This document shows, piece after piece, positions 26,311 to 34,511 of a stretch of DNA of 64,000 bases. The translations under genes and the position numbers were made by a program. The stretch lies in assembly GCF_024298925.1 (NCBI RefSeq), contig NZ_CP101284.1:20279-84278 (forward strand), written 5' to 3'. This DNA comes from Phenylobacterium sp. LH3H17 (GTDB lineage Bacteria; Pseudomonadota; Alphaproteobacteria; Caulobacterales; Caulobacteraceae). Below the pieces are notes generated by a model. The model saw only the letters and a list, made by a program, of their open reading frames with translations, was not told where the DNA came from and did not search any database. Numbering within the stretch: position 1 is the first letter of the stretch; every line of letters starts with the position of its first letter.

Positions 26311-26431
26311 GGCCGGGGCCGCCCGAGAGGGCGCCCGAAGCCCACAAACACCGGGCATAAGCCACATCTTGGCCTGAAGCGCTGACGAGCCTGTGGCTCG
26401 GTTGCGAGCGCGAAGGCAAGGCCAAGTCAGC

Positions 26432-26983
26432 ATGAGAAAATCGTCCGTCCGCCCGGCGAGGGGGCTGACCCCCGCCTTGGCGGCGTGGGCGATTCTTCCT
26501 GTCGCCGCCGCGGCGGTCCTCGGCGCCAGCCTGCCGCAGCCGGCGCTCCTCTGGAACCGCAGTCCAAGCGAGCCTTTGGGGCTCTATGTCCGCACCCTGG
26601 GGCATCCCGTCCGTGGCGCGATCATCGCTTTTCAAGCGCCCGGGCCGGCCTTTCCCTATGCCGATGGGCAGATGGATTACCTGCGCCGGATTCCAATCCT
26701 GAAGGCGATTGCCGCCGGGGAGGGCGATCACGTCTGCACCGATGGCGGCACGCTGACGATCAACGGGATCCGTCGCGCGCCGGTGCTCACCCATGACAGC
26801 CGGGGTGTGGGCTTGCCGCGTTGGGCCGGTTGCCGCGCGCTGGCGCGCGGCGAGTTCTTCGTGTTCTCCGATCGCATCCCGAACAGCTTCGACAGCCGCT
26901 ATTTCGGGCCGGTGACGACGCGCGAGATCCTCGGCGTCTTCCGGCCGCTGAGCCCCTCAATTCATACCCCTGGAGATCGATGA
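26432..26983 (+). CDS. traF: TraF, conjugative S26-family signal peptidase
   Basis: A 183-residue TraF-like protease with one N-terminal membrane helix (ALAAWAILPVAAAAVLGASL). SPSEPLGLYV carries the catalytic serine, and the lysine in IPILKAIAAGEGD (about residue 91) completes the Ser-Lys dyad. FVFSDRIPNSFDSRYFGPV is the conserved C-terminal motif. TraF of RP4 matures and cyclises the TrbC pilin in the periplasm. The trbC gene itself is outside this window. ATGA overlap couples it to the next gene. Confidence 0.9.
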   Translation: MRKSSVRPARGLTPALAAWAILPVAAAAVLGASLPQPALLWNRSPSEPLGLYVRTLGHPVRGAIIAFQAPGPAFPYADGQMDYLRRIPILKAIAAGEGDHVCTDGGTLTINGIRRAPVLTHDSRGVGLPRWAGCRALARGEFFVFSDRIPNSFDSRYFGPVTTREILGVFRPLSPSIHTPGDR

Positions 26984-27831
26984 TGGATCCTGCGGCCCTT
27001 GCTGCTCTTTGCGCCCTCCTGGCCCGGGGCGAGACGGCTCAGCCCGTCCCAACCGGCGTGAACTGCCCAGGGGTGTATGCCCCCGCCACGCCGTTCGCGG
27101 GAGCCACTCCGCCCGCCCGGTCCCTGGCCACGCTGGTCTCCTCGCCCGATGCGCGGGAGGCCATCGCGCGGGTCGCCTATGCCGAGGCCGCGAACCAGGG
27201 CGACAGTGGCCTGGCGGGCGTTGTCTACACGATCATCAATCGCCTCGCCGATGGCCGCTGGGGCGGGTCGGTCGAGGCGGTCGTCAATGCCCGGCGCCAG
27301 TTCGAGCCGGTGATGCGCGCGGGGGGCAGCTGGCGCAGCCTGCCCGCGGTCTCTGAGGCCAGGCAGGCGCGGATCGACACCATCATCAATCTGGCCCTGG
27401 AGGGCCGGCTACCCGATCCCACCAATGGCGCCAGGTTCTTCCAGAACCCGCAGATCGTGGCCGGCCGGGCGGCCCGCGGCGAGGTCTCGGCAGGGCTGGT
27501 GAACTTCGGGGGCGCCCCGCCTTCGGCGGTGATCGGCGCGCATAGCTTCTACGTGGAAGCGGGCAGGGGAGGGGGCTCGACGCCGGGCGCCGGACGGTCG
27601 GCCGCAGCGCCTCGCGGCCGTGCGGTATCCGACCCTTGGCAATCCGCCGGGGGCGCGATCTTCGCGGGTGAGAACCGGGCCCTCGTGGCTCCTGTCGCCG
27701 CCGCCGTGGCGGCGTCTACGGAGACCTTGGACGGGGCGGGCGAGGGCGGTGATCGCCGGCCTCAACCGGCCGATAGCGCGCGAGCGATCTTCGTTCGCCA
27801 GGACGGGACAGTGACCGCGTGGCGGCAGTGA
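26980..27831 (+). CDS. SleB-like cell wall hydrolase
   Basis: A 283-residue protein with a hydrolase_2 (SleB) domain at about residues 60-190: RVAYAEAANQGDSGLAGVVY, IINRLADGRWGGSVEAVV and RFFQNPQIVAGRAARGEVS. The glutamate in YAEAA is the probable catalytic acid. The C-terminal part is Ala/Gly/Pro-rich. In transfer operons such lytic enzymes open peptidoglycan for the mating channel. The first residues look only weakly signal-like. Its stop codon abuts the convergent traD stop. Confidence 0.8.
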   Translation: MMDPAALAALCALLARGETAQPVPTGVNCPGVYAPATPFAGATPPARSLATLVSSPDAREAIARVAYAEAANQGDSGLAGVVYTIINRLADGRWGGSVEAVVNARRQFEPVMRAGGSWRSLPAVSEARQARIDTIINLALEGRLPDPTNGARFFQNPQIVAGRAARGEVSAGLVNFGGAPPSAVIGAHSFYVEAGRGGGSTPGAGRSAAAPRGRAVSDPWQSAGGAIFAGENRALVAPVAAAVAASTETLDGAGEGGDRRPQPADSARAIFVRQDGTVTAWRQ

Positions 27832-28515
27832 TCACGCTGCCTGCCAGGAGCCATCGAGGTCGGCATAGTCCGCATCGACGTCGCTGGGCAGGAAGCTCGT
27901 GACTGGCTCGTCGGCCATCGCCGACTGCGCCATCAGATCGAAGTCTGGAAGGGCCTCGGCTTCGGCCTGGAGGGCGCTCTCGGGGCTTTCTTCAACGTCG
28001 CCTCCGGGGCGCAACGAGAGCGGCACATTGCCCAGCAGCTCGCGCACGGTGAGGCGGTCGCGGATGCCCTCGACACGGCGGTCGATGATGTCGACCAGGC
28101 GTGCGAGGAGCTCGGCGTCACCGGCCAGGAGATCGTCACCGGCCTCGGCCAATAGCGCGCCGCCGATGATGATCTTGGCGCGGGTTTCCCGCTTGCGCTG
28201 GTTGATCGACCACAGGGCTTCGAGCCGTTCGACGCGGGCCTTGAGCACCAGGAAACGCTGCTCGTCGTCCGCGATATCTTCGAGCGGCGTGGCGTGGCGG
28301 CGGCGATGCACGCCGTCATGGCCGGCATCGCGAAGCGCGCTTTCCAGCTCGTCCAATCGGAGCTTCAGCGCGTCTTCTTCTGAGACCCGCCGACCCTGCT
28401 CGCGGTCCTCGGTCCGGGCGATCCAAAGCTCGCGCCGTTGCTCCTTCTGCGCCTCGGTTCGCGGACGATATTTCGACGGGCGAGTGTTTCTTCGACGCTT
28501 ATCGACCGTGGTCAT
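27832..28515 (-). CDS. traD: TraD-like mobilisation accessory protein
   Basis: A 227-residue protein with a basic N-terminus (KRRRNTRPSKYRPRTEAQK) and the TraD-family core INQRKRETRAKIIIGGALLA, followed by LARLVDIIDRR. The C-terminal part is acidic. Proteins of this family lie next to the relaxase gene in alphaproteobacterial mob regions and are thought to help build the relaxosome at oriT. It is transcribed away from the relaxase across the candidate oriT. The start at 28515 follows the in-frame extension from 28548, which lacks a better site. Confidence 0.78.
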   Translation of the reverse strand: MTTVDKRRRNTRPSKYRPRTEAQKEQRRELWIARTEDREQGRRVSEEDALKLRLDELESALRDAGHDGVHRRRHATPLEDIADDEQRFLVLKARVERLEALWSINQRKRETRAKIIIGGALLAEAGDDLLAGDAELLARLVDIIDRRVEGIRDRLTVRELLGNVPLSLRPGGDVEESPESALQAEAEALPDFDLMAQSAMADEPVTSFLPSDVDADYADLDGSWQAA

Positions 28516-28774
28516 GGCGCACACCGTAGTTGTCGTAAAAGCCCCCAACGGCCTAAACCTATCAATAATGCCCGTTATGGTCTATCCATGGCAGAACAGT
28601 AATTACGGACAATGGCGCATATACGGGTTGGTTGGGCTACGCCCACCAACCCTGCGGCCAGGCTCCGCCCGGCACCCTCAAGCCCCCCGACGGCCTTCAC
28701 GGCCTTGGAGCCTTGAGCCAAGGGCGCAGCCCTTAGCGATCCAGCCGGCAGAGCCGGCCAAGGGGAGGGAAGAG
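28516..28774. other. Candidate oriT between traD and traA
   Basis: This divergent 259-bp gap has an AT-richer part (28550-28622) followed by a dense set of hairpins. GGGTTGGTTGGGC (28625-28637) pairs with GCCCACCAACCC (28641-28652) with one bulged base. Further on are AAGGGC-GCA-GCCCTT and GCCGGC-AGA-GCCGGC. Position between an accessory mobilisation gene and the relaxase, plus these repeats, fits an origin of transfer. I cannot identify the nick site. Confidence 0.55.
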
Positions 28775-30271
28775 ATGGCGTCGTTCCTTTGCCAGGTGCA
28801 GACAATCCAGCGTTCGTCGGGCCGCTCGGTTGTGGCCGCCGCGGCTTACCGGTCAGGCGACCGGCTGGTGGATGAGCGCCTGGCGATGGAGTTCGACTTC
28901 GCCGCCAAGGATGGCATCGAGCACGCGGAAATCCTGGCGCCGACCGGTGCGCCCACAGCCTTCCGGGACCGCGAGGTGTTGTGGAATGCGGCCGAGGCGC
29001 AGGAGTCGCGGAAGGACGCTGTGCCGGCCCGCGAGCTGCTCCTGGCCCTGCCGCACGAACTCAACTTCGAGCAGCGTCGCGACCTCGTCCGGGCCTTCGT
29101 TTCAGAGCATCTGGTGGGGCAGGGGATGATCGCCGATGTGGCGATGCATCGGCCTGGCAAAGAGGGCGATCAGCGCAATTTCCACGCCCATGTGCTGGTC
29201 ACGACGCGCTCTGTCGGACCCGCGGGATTCGGGCGAAAGCCGCCGGAATGGTGGAGCCCGCAGGCGGTGCGTAGGTGGCGCGCGGCGTGGGCCGAAACGC
29301 AGAACCAGCACCTGCGCCGACACCTTGGCCCAGACGCCCCGCAGGTCTCGCATCTGTCCCTCGCCGAGCGGGGCCTGGATCGCGAGCCTGGTGTCCACCT
29401 TGGACCCACGGCTTCGGCCTTGGAGCGCAAGAACATCGCCTCTGAACGGGGCGAGCAGAACCGCGACACGGCCGCGCATAACCGCAAGCGGGCAGAGCTT
29501 CGGCGGGACTTTCAGGAGACCGCCGATCGGCTTGTTGAAGCCGTGCCCCTGATCTCGGTGCCGGTCGCCAAACTGGTCAAGGAGGCCGAGCAGATGCGGG
29601 TGCGCATGGTCGCCGAGCGCGATGGCTGGGCGGCTGAGCGGGCGGGCTTGGGCGGGCCGAAGATCGAGACCGCCGGCCAGATCGAACGGGCGATGACGGC
29701 GGAGGCGGCGCGTGAGCGCGCGCTCGCCAAGGCACGGCTCGCCCGTGTTGAAGGGCGCGTCGCCGGGGTGCGGTCCAAGCGGCTGAACCTGGTCCAATGG
29801 GTGCGCAATCCGGCCCGGATGATCTGGGCGAAGCACGCCGAACTGAACGCCATTGCACGGGCGCGCTCGGCGCTCCGGCGGGCTGACCTCCAGCTTGAGG
29901 TTCGTGCGTCCTGGGCACGTTCGCCGCAGGGCCAGGCCTATGTGGCAGCGCGCCGGGAACCGCAGCTCGAGACCGCCGCCGATGTCGCTCGTCGCAAGCG
30001 GACCCTGGAGCGGAAAGTCAAACGCGCGGACAAGCGGATCGCGGGCGCCACGCGGACCTTCAACGACCTGCGGGTCGCCCAGGCGCTGGGGCAGGGCGAG
30101 CTTCGTGTGCCGGCCAAGGTCCCCGACGAAACCCGTTTCATCCGCGACATCGGCGGGCCTGCGCGGGAGGCGGTGATGCGCTTCCCAGCGCCGGCGCGCC
30201 AACAGGCCGTCGAACGGCTCAACCGAGGACTGGGGCGCGTCATCGGACGTGGCTTCATTCCGGGCTCTTAG
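28775..30271 (+). CDS. traA: MobA/MobL-family relaxase (TraA-like)
   Basis: A 498-residue relaxase. VVAAAAYRSGDRLVDERLAM holds the N-terminal tyrosine region typical of the MobA/MobL (MOBQ) family, and NFHAHVLVTTR holds the HxH metal-binding motif III. The C-terminal ~250 residues are basic and coiled (many RAALRRADLQLE-like repeats) with no helicase domain, so this is a short relaxase rather than the full TraA of Agrobacterium. It nicks oriT and leads the strand into the recipient. The ATG at 28775 has GGGAGGGAAGAG upstream; an in-frame extension to 27899 only overlaps traD and is not real. Confidence 0.88.
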   Translation: MASFLCQVQTIQRSSGRSVVAAAAYRSGDRLVDERLAMEFDFAAKDGIEHAEILAPTGAPTAFRDREVLWNAAEAQESRKDAVPARELLLALPHELNFEQRRDLVRAFVSEHLVGQGMIADVAMHRPGKEGDQRNFHAHVLVTTRSVGPAGFGRKPPEWWSPQAVRRWRAAWAETQNQHLRRHLGPDAPQVSHLSLAERGLDREPGVHLGPTASALERKNIASERGEQNRDTAAHNRKRAELRRDFQETADRLVEAVPLISVPVAKLVKEAEQMRVRMVAERDGWAAERAGLGGPKIETAGQIERAMTAEAARERALAKARLARVEGRVAGVRSKRLNLVQWVRNPARMIWAKHAELNAIARARSALRRADLQLEVRASWARSPQGQAYVAARREPQLETAADVARRKRTLERKVKRADKRIAGATRTFNDLRVAQALGQGELRVPAKVPDETRFIRDIGGPAREAVMRFPAPARQQAVERLNRGLGRVIGRGFIPGS

Positions 30272-30286
30272 GGCAGGAGAGGGACG

Positions 30287-32281
30287 ATGAACGCCTCAAC
30301 GCGCGCCTCGATCATCCTGCCGTTGGCGGCCCTGTCGATCCTTCTCGGCCTGACGCTGGCCACTCAGATGGTGGCGCAGACCTACGGTTATCCGCGCGAA
30401 TTTGGGGCCGGCGCCTTCGACATCGGGACGGTGCGGGTCTATGCGCCCTGGTCCTTCGTCGGCTGGTACATGCGCTTCCAACCGAGCTATCCGAAGCCGT
30501 TCGATCTGGCGGGCCTGGCTGCCTTGGCCGTCGCGATGACGCCGGTGATGTTGGCGGCGCTGCTGACCCGCCGATCGCAGCGCGAGCCCAAGGCTTTTGG
30601 CCGGGACGCCTGGGCCGACGTCGATGACGTGCGGCGCGCCAAACTCTTTGGCCCGGGCGGACAAACCAGCGGTCAGATCAGCGGCCGGGTGCTCGGCCGT
30701 TTCAACGGCCGATACCTGACCTATGGCGGGATCGAGCACGCGATCATCGTGGGCGCCTCGCGGAGCGGGAAGGGGGCCGGGCATGTGGTCCCGACCCTGA
30801 TCGCCTGGCCGCACAGCGCCTTCATCTATGATCGCAAGGGCGAGCTTTGGCACATCACCGCCGATCACCGGAAGACGTTCAGCCACGTCTTCTATTTCTC
30901 TCCGACCGACCCGAACACCGTTCGCTGGAATCCGCTCTTCGAGGTCCGCAAGGGGCCGATGGAGATCGCCGATATCCAGAATGTGGTCGGGATCCTGGTC
31001 GATCCGTTGGGCCGCAAGGCCGGCGATCTGAACTTCTGGGACCAGAGCGCGACGGACTTCTTCACCGCCATCATCCTGCACGTCCTCTACAGCGAGCCAG
31101 ATGACCGTAAGAACCTGGCCCAGGTCCGGCGGCTGCTGATCAACATCGAACCGACCCTGCACGCGATGATGAACACTCAGCACCGCTGGCGGCCGGACTA
31201 TCACGCGGCGGACGGGCTCGCGCGCGACGCCGAGGGTGCGCCGATCGCGGAGATCCACCCCGAGGTCCTGCTGGGGGCGACGGCGCTCTCGACCATGGAC
31301 GAGCGGGTGAAATCGAATGTCCTGGCCACCTGCCGGGCGTCGCTGTCGCTGTGGGCGGATCCGTTGGTGGAGTACGCCACCAGCTGGTCGGACTTCTCCA
31401 TCGGCGACCTGGTCTGTTCCGAGGCGCCGGTGTCCTTCTACATCATCACGCCGCAGGCCCATGCCGACCGCCTGGCGTTCCTGGTGCGGGTGTTCACGCG
31501 CCAGACCATCAACAGCCTGATGGAGCACGAGCATTTCGACAGCCGCCGCCGGCGCAAGTTGCACCGGCTCCTGCTGCTGCTCGACGAGTTCCCGAAGCTC
31601 GGCAGTCTTCCCTTCCTGGAAAACGCGATGGGCGAGATGGCCGGCTATGGGATCACCGCCCACCTGATCTGCCAGAGCTTCAACGACGTGTTCTCCAAGT
31701 ACGGGGACAAGACGCCGCTGTTCGACAACATGCACATCACGGCGTGCTTCGCGACCTCGGAGCCCACCAGCATCGACAAGGTGACGCGGCGGGCGGGCAA
31801 GGCCCTGGAGATGCGCGAGAGCTACAGCGATCCGCGCAGCCTTTTCGGGCGCGCGAACCGTTCGACCTCCCAGTCTGAGCAGCAGCGCTACATCCTCTCC
31901 GAGGAGGACGTGCGCGGCCTGGACGACAGGAAGCAGTTCCTGTTCGTCAACAACACCAAGCCGATCCTGGCCGACAAGATTCGCTACTACGAGGAGCCGT
32001 TCTTCAAGGCGCGGACGGGGGACTACTTCAACGGCGCGCCCGCGGCCTATGAGCAGCGCCCAGAGGCCGCCGACCTGCCTGGGCGGGCCTCGATCGACTG
32101 GAAGGGTGTGCGGGCCGTGGTGGCGGCTCCTGAGGGCTTTGCGGGTGTCTCGCCGCCCCGAGCGCGCTCGGGAGCCGGGAGCGGCCCTGCAGGCGCGCCT
32201 GAGGGGCATCTGACCGAGGACTACCTGGCGCCGCAGCCGATCGCGGCCCTGCGGCCCGGCGATGACGACGGGAGCCTGTAG
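30287..32281 (+). CDS. traG: TraG/VirD4 coupling protein
   Basis: A 664-residue type IV coupling ATPase. Two N-terminal membrane helices (ILPLAALSILLGLTLA and LAALAVAMTPVMLAALL) anchor it. GASRSGKGAGHVVPTLI is Walker A at about residue 156 and LLLLLDEFPKLG is Walker B at about residue 430. It docks the relaxase-DNA complex to the secretion channel. AGGAGAGGGA precedes the start, 15 bp after the relaxase. Confidence 0.95.
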   Translation: MNASTRASIILPLAALSILLGLTLATQMVAQTYGYPREFGAGAFDIGTVRVYAPWSFVGWYMRFQPSYPKPFDLAGLAALAVAMTPVMLAALLTRRSQREPKAFGRDAWADVDDVRRAKLFGPGGQTSGQISGRVLGRFNGRYLTYGGIEHAIIVGASRSGKGAGHVVPTLIAWPHSAFIYDRKGELWHITADHRKTFSHVFYFSPTDPNTVRWNPLFEVRKGPMEIADIQNVVGILVDPLGRKAGDLNFWDQSATDFFTAIILHVLYSEPDDRKNLAQVRRLLINIEPTLHAMMNTQHRWRPDYHAADGLARDAEGAPIAEIHPEVLLGATALSTMDERVKSNVLATCRASLSLWADPLVEYATSWSDFSIGDLVCSEAPVSFYIITPQAHADRLAFLVRVFTRQTINSLMEHEHFDSRRRRKLHRLLLLLDEFPKLGSLPFLENAMGEMAGYGITAHLICQSFNDVFSKYGDKTPLFDNMHITACFATSEPTSIDKVTRRAGKALEMRESYSDPRSLFGRANRSTSQSEQQRYILSEEDVRGLDDRKQFLFVNNTKPILADKIRYYEEPFFKARTGDYFNGAPAAYEQRPEAADLPGRASIDWKGVRAVVAAPEGFAGVSPPRARSGAGSGPAGAPEGHLTEDYLAPQPIAALRPGDDDGSL

Positions 32282-32324
32282 TGGACCCTTCGCCCCCATC
32301 CAACCCAAGTCTGTGGAGAGCGCC

Positions 32325-33287
32325 ATGTCGCAGCACCATCCCGTCGTAACCGACCGCAAGGTCGCGGCCCTGCGCCAGGCGATGGGTCCGGTCATCGCCG
32401 GCGCCCTTGCCGAGCGCCTGGTCGTCGAGGTGATGGTCAATCCCGACGGCAAGATCTGGGTGGACCGGATCGGGGAGGGGAGGTCGTGGACCGGCGAACA
32501 CCTTGCCGCGGCTGACGCCGACCGCATCCTGCGCCTGCTGGCCGACCACGCCGGCGAGGTGGTCACCCGTGATCACCCTAGGGTCAGCGCGACCTTGCCG
32601 CTGACCGGGGAACGCTTCCAGGGCGCTTTCATGCCCGTGGTCTCCAGCCCGGCCTTCGCGATCCGCAAACGGCCGGAGGTGGTGTTTACCCTCGACGAGT
32701 ATGTCGCCGGCGGGATGATGACCGAAGGTCAGGCGGCGATCATCCGAGCGGCGGCTGTCGCGCGGCAGAACATGCTGATCGTCGGCGGCACTGGATCGGG
32801 CAAGACGACCTTGGCCAACGCCATCCTGGCCGAGCCCGCCTTCGCCGAGGATCGGGTGGTGCTGATCGAGGATACCGCCGAGCTGCAATGCTCAGCCGCG
32901 GACCAGATCCAGATGCTGACCAAACGCACGGAGCCGCAGGTCACCATGACCGACCTGGTCCGCGATACGCTGCGGCTGAGGCCCGACCGGATCATTATCG
33001 GCGAGGTGCGCGATGGCTCGGCGCTGGATCTTCTGAAGGCGTGGAATACGGGCCATCCCGGCGGTCTGGCGACCATTCATGCCAATAGCGCCATGGAGGG
33101 TCTGACGCGGCTTGAGGATTTGATCGGGGAGGTGACCCAGCGGATTCCCTATCGGGCGATCACCCAGGCGATCAACCTGGTGATCCATATCGCCCGCGCG
33201 CCAGCCGGACGGCGGGTCCAGGAGGTCGCCCGCGTGACCGGCCGCGAGGGTGACGCCTATGTCCTGGAGGCGTGTGTCGAGGGGTAG
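32325..33287 (+). CDS. trbB: TrbB, VirB11-like conjugation ATPase (complete copy)
   Basis: A 320-residue TrbB. The N-terminal domain (MVNPDGKIWVDRIGEG) is followed by IVGGTGSGKTTLANA (Walker A, about residue 150), VLIEDTAELQC (Asp box), LRPDRIIIGEVRDGSALDLL (Walker B) and GHPGGLATIHAN (His box). It powers pilus assembly. GGAGAG lies before the ATG. trbC should follow but instead cargo DNA begins right after the stop. A truncated second copy lies at 53491-54273. Confidence 0.95.
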   Translation: MSQHHPVVTDRKVAALRQAMGPVIAGALAERLVVEVMVNPDGKIWVDRIGEGRSWTGEHLAAADADRILRLLADHAGEVVTRDHPRVSATLPLTGERFQGAFMPVVSSPAFAIRKRPEVVFTLDEYVAGGMMTEGQAAIIRAAAVARQNMLIVGGTGSGKTTLANAILAEPAFAEDRVVLIEDTAELQCSAADQIQMLTKRTEPQVTMTDLVRDTLRLRPDRIIIGEVRDGSALDLLKAWNTGHPGGLATIHANSAMEGLTRLEDLIGEVTQRIPYRAITQAINLVIHIARAPAGRRVQEVARVTGREGDAYVLEACVEG

Positions 33288-33520
33288 CGCTCAGGGCGAC
33301 GTCCGACGGCCTCGGCATGAGCCAAACTTGGCCGGCAAGCTCCGTGACGTGGCCGCAAACTGGGAAGTCGACGTAGACAACACTCACTTCGGGGTTGCCG
33401 TCCGAAAGATTGCAAGGTTCTGCGATTGCCCGAGTGCGTCGCGTTGAAACAATCAATCTTCGGGTCTGGCAGATATTGAGTGCGGGGTGATGTCCCTCAC
33501 CGCTCACTCACATTGTCTTC

Positions 33521-33754
33521 TCAGTGAAACGCGCGCAGGTGGTCGCGGTCGGTTCGCAGATCAACGGCCGAAAGGGAGCCCCAAGTGTCTGCTTGGGCCA
33601 GCACCCGCGCATCTTCGCCGCGCCATTCGGCTAGCAGCGCCAAGCGGATCGCCGCGGCGACGGCCTCTTCTCGGTCGATGTAAAGCTCTTCTACATTCGA
33701 CTGCGCCACGCACCACCCGTTCGCCTTCGCGAACACTCCGATCCAAACAGTCAT
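33521..33754 (-). CDS. Small DUF2188-like protein
   Basis: A 77-residue protein starting at 33754 with GAGGAGG upstream. WCVAQSNVEELYIDREEAVAAAIRLALLAEW followed by DARVLAQAD recalls the small DUF2188 fold, in which two strands flank a helix. Function unknown. It is the only supported gene between trbB and the IS6 remnant; the rest of 33288-33914 holds nothing I can identify. Confidence 0.55.
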   Translation of the reverse strand: MTVWIGVFAKANGWCVAQSNVEELYIDREEAVAAAIRLALLAEWRGEDARVLAQADTWGSLSAVDLRTDRDHLRAFH

Positions 33755-33914
33755 TACGCCGCCTCCTCGCCGCCGGAGCCGCTCTGTAGGCCTGAAGCAT
33801 GACTTCAATGAGACGGGCGCCAGGTATCTCGTTCAGAGAGTGACCGACCTAACTGAGGGCGCCAAGTTCACCCCCTTGAGGACGTCCACGCGCGCAGCCC
33901 TGGCAAGGTCCGCT

Positions 33915-34038
33915 GGTGCTGTCAGTCTAACGCGAACCAGTCTCCACTAACGACGGCGTCGTGATGGAGGGGCCTAGGATGCGGGGTTTCAAGCGTGACA
34001 GGTTTCCGGCTGACGTCATCCGCCAGGCGGTGTGGCTG
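33915..34038 (+). mobile_element. IS6-family transposase 5' remnant
   Basis: The ATG at 33979 opens MRGFKRDRFPADVIRQAVWL, which matches the N-terminus of alphaproteobacterial IS6 (IS26-like) transposases. After 20 codons the similarity stops and the sequence switches to the end of trbB. A GGTGCTGTCAG motif at 33915 may be what remains of the left inverted repeat. The rest of the IS is missing. Confidence 0.6.
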
Positions 34039-34040
34039 CC

Positions 34041-34073
34041 GCCTATGTCTTGGAGGCTTGTGTCGAGGGGTAG
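34041..34073 (+). pseudogene. 33-bp remnant of the trbB 3' end
   Basis: These 33 bases match the last 33 bases of trbB (33255-33287), including the stop codon, with two differences (C to T and G to T at synonymous sites). It is joined directly to the IS6 transposase remnant, so a third trbB copy was once here and was deleted or recombined. Confidence 0.75.
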
Positions 34074-34123
34074 GCGGCTAGGTGCGGACGCGGTTTCGGG
34101 CCGGGGGCTGGGCGTCAGTTCTA

Positions 34124-34153
34124 TTTTAATGTAAGGCTGCTACGACATTAAAA
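34124..34153. promoter_or_regulatory. Inverted repeat upstream of hipB
   Basis: TTTTAATGT (34124-34132) and ACATTAAAA (34145-34153) form a perfect 9-bp inverted repeat with a 12-bp spacer in an AT-rich island, 28 bp before hipB. HipB antitoxins repress their operon by binding such palindromes, so it is a likely operator. Confidence 0.68.
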
Positions 34154-34181
34154 CCCGATAAGGTCATCATAAGATAACATT

Positions 34182-34511
34182 ATGCCCGCCGCGCACCGTC
34201 CTTCTATTGCTACTCGCCGTGCGCTGCGCAAGCTGGGCGAGGATATCGGCAATGCGCGTCGCCGTCGCCAGCTGACCATGGAGATCCTGGCAGAGCGGGC
34301 GTTTACGACGCGCCAGACCCTGCAGAAGGTCGAGGCGGGCGATCCGATGGTGGCCATGGGCATCTATGCGGCCGTGCTGCAGGCGCTGGGCCTGCTCGAC
34401 GGCCTTGGCGATCTTGCCGCGCCGGGCCAGGACGAGGTTGGACTGTCCTTGGCCGACGAGGCGCTGCCAAAGCGGGTGCGCCTGCGGGTTCGGAGCACGC
34501 CCCATGCCTGA
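34182..34511 (+). CDS. hipB: HipB-like helix-turn-helix antitoxin
   Basis: A 109-residue protein with an Xre-type HTH: GEDIGNARRRRQLTMEILAE followed by AFTTRQTLQKVEAGDP. It overlaps hipA by 8 bp, the standard order for this toxin-antitoxin system. It should neutralise HipA and repress the operon through the palindrome upstream. Confidence 0.85.
   Translation: MPAAHRPSIATRRALRKLGEDIGNARRRRQLTMEILAERAFTTRQTLQKVEAGDPMVAMGIYAAVLQALGLLDGLGDLAAPGQDEVGLSLADEALPKRVRLRVRSTPHA

Noticed and set aside
27899..28774. Upstream extension of the relaxase frame
   Set aside because: It is Ser/Arg-rich and overlaps traD on the other strand. The MobA/MobL domain begins at 28775 with a good ribosome-binding site.
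30296..32566. 756-codon minus-strand ORF opposite traG
   Set aside because: It is the antisense shadow of the TraG/VirD4 gene, with no motif or ribosome-binding site.
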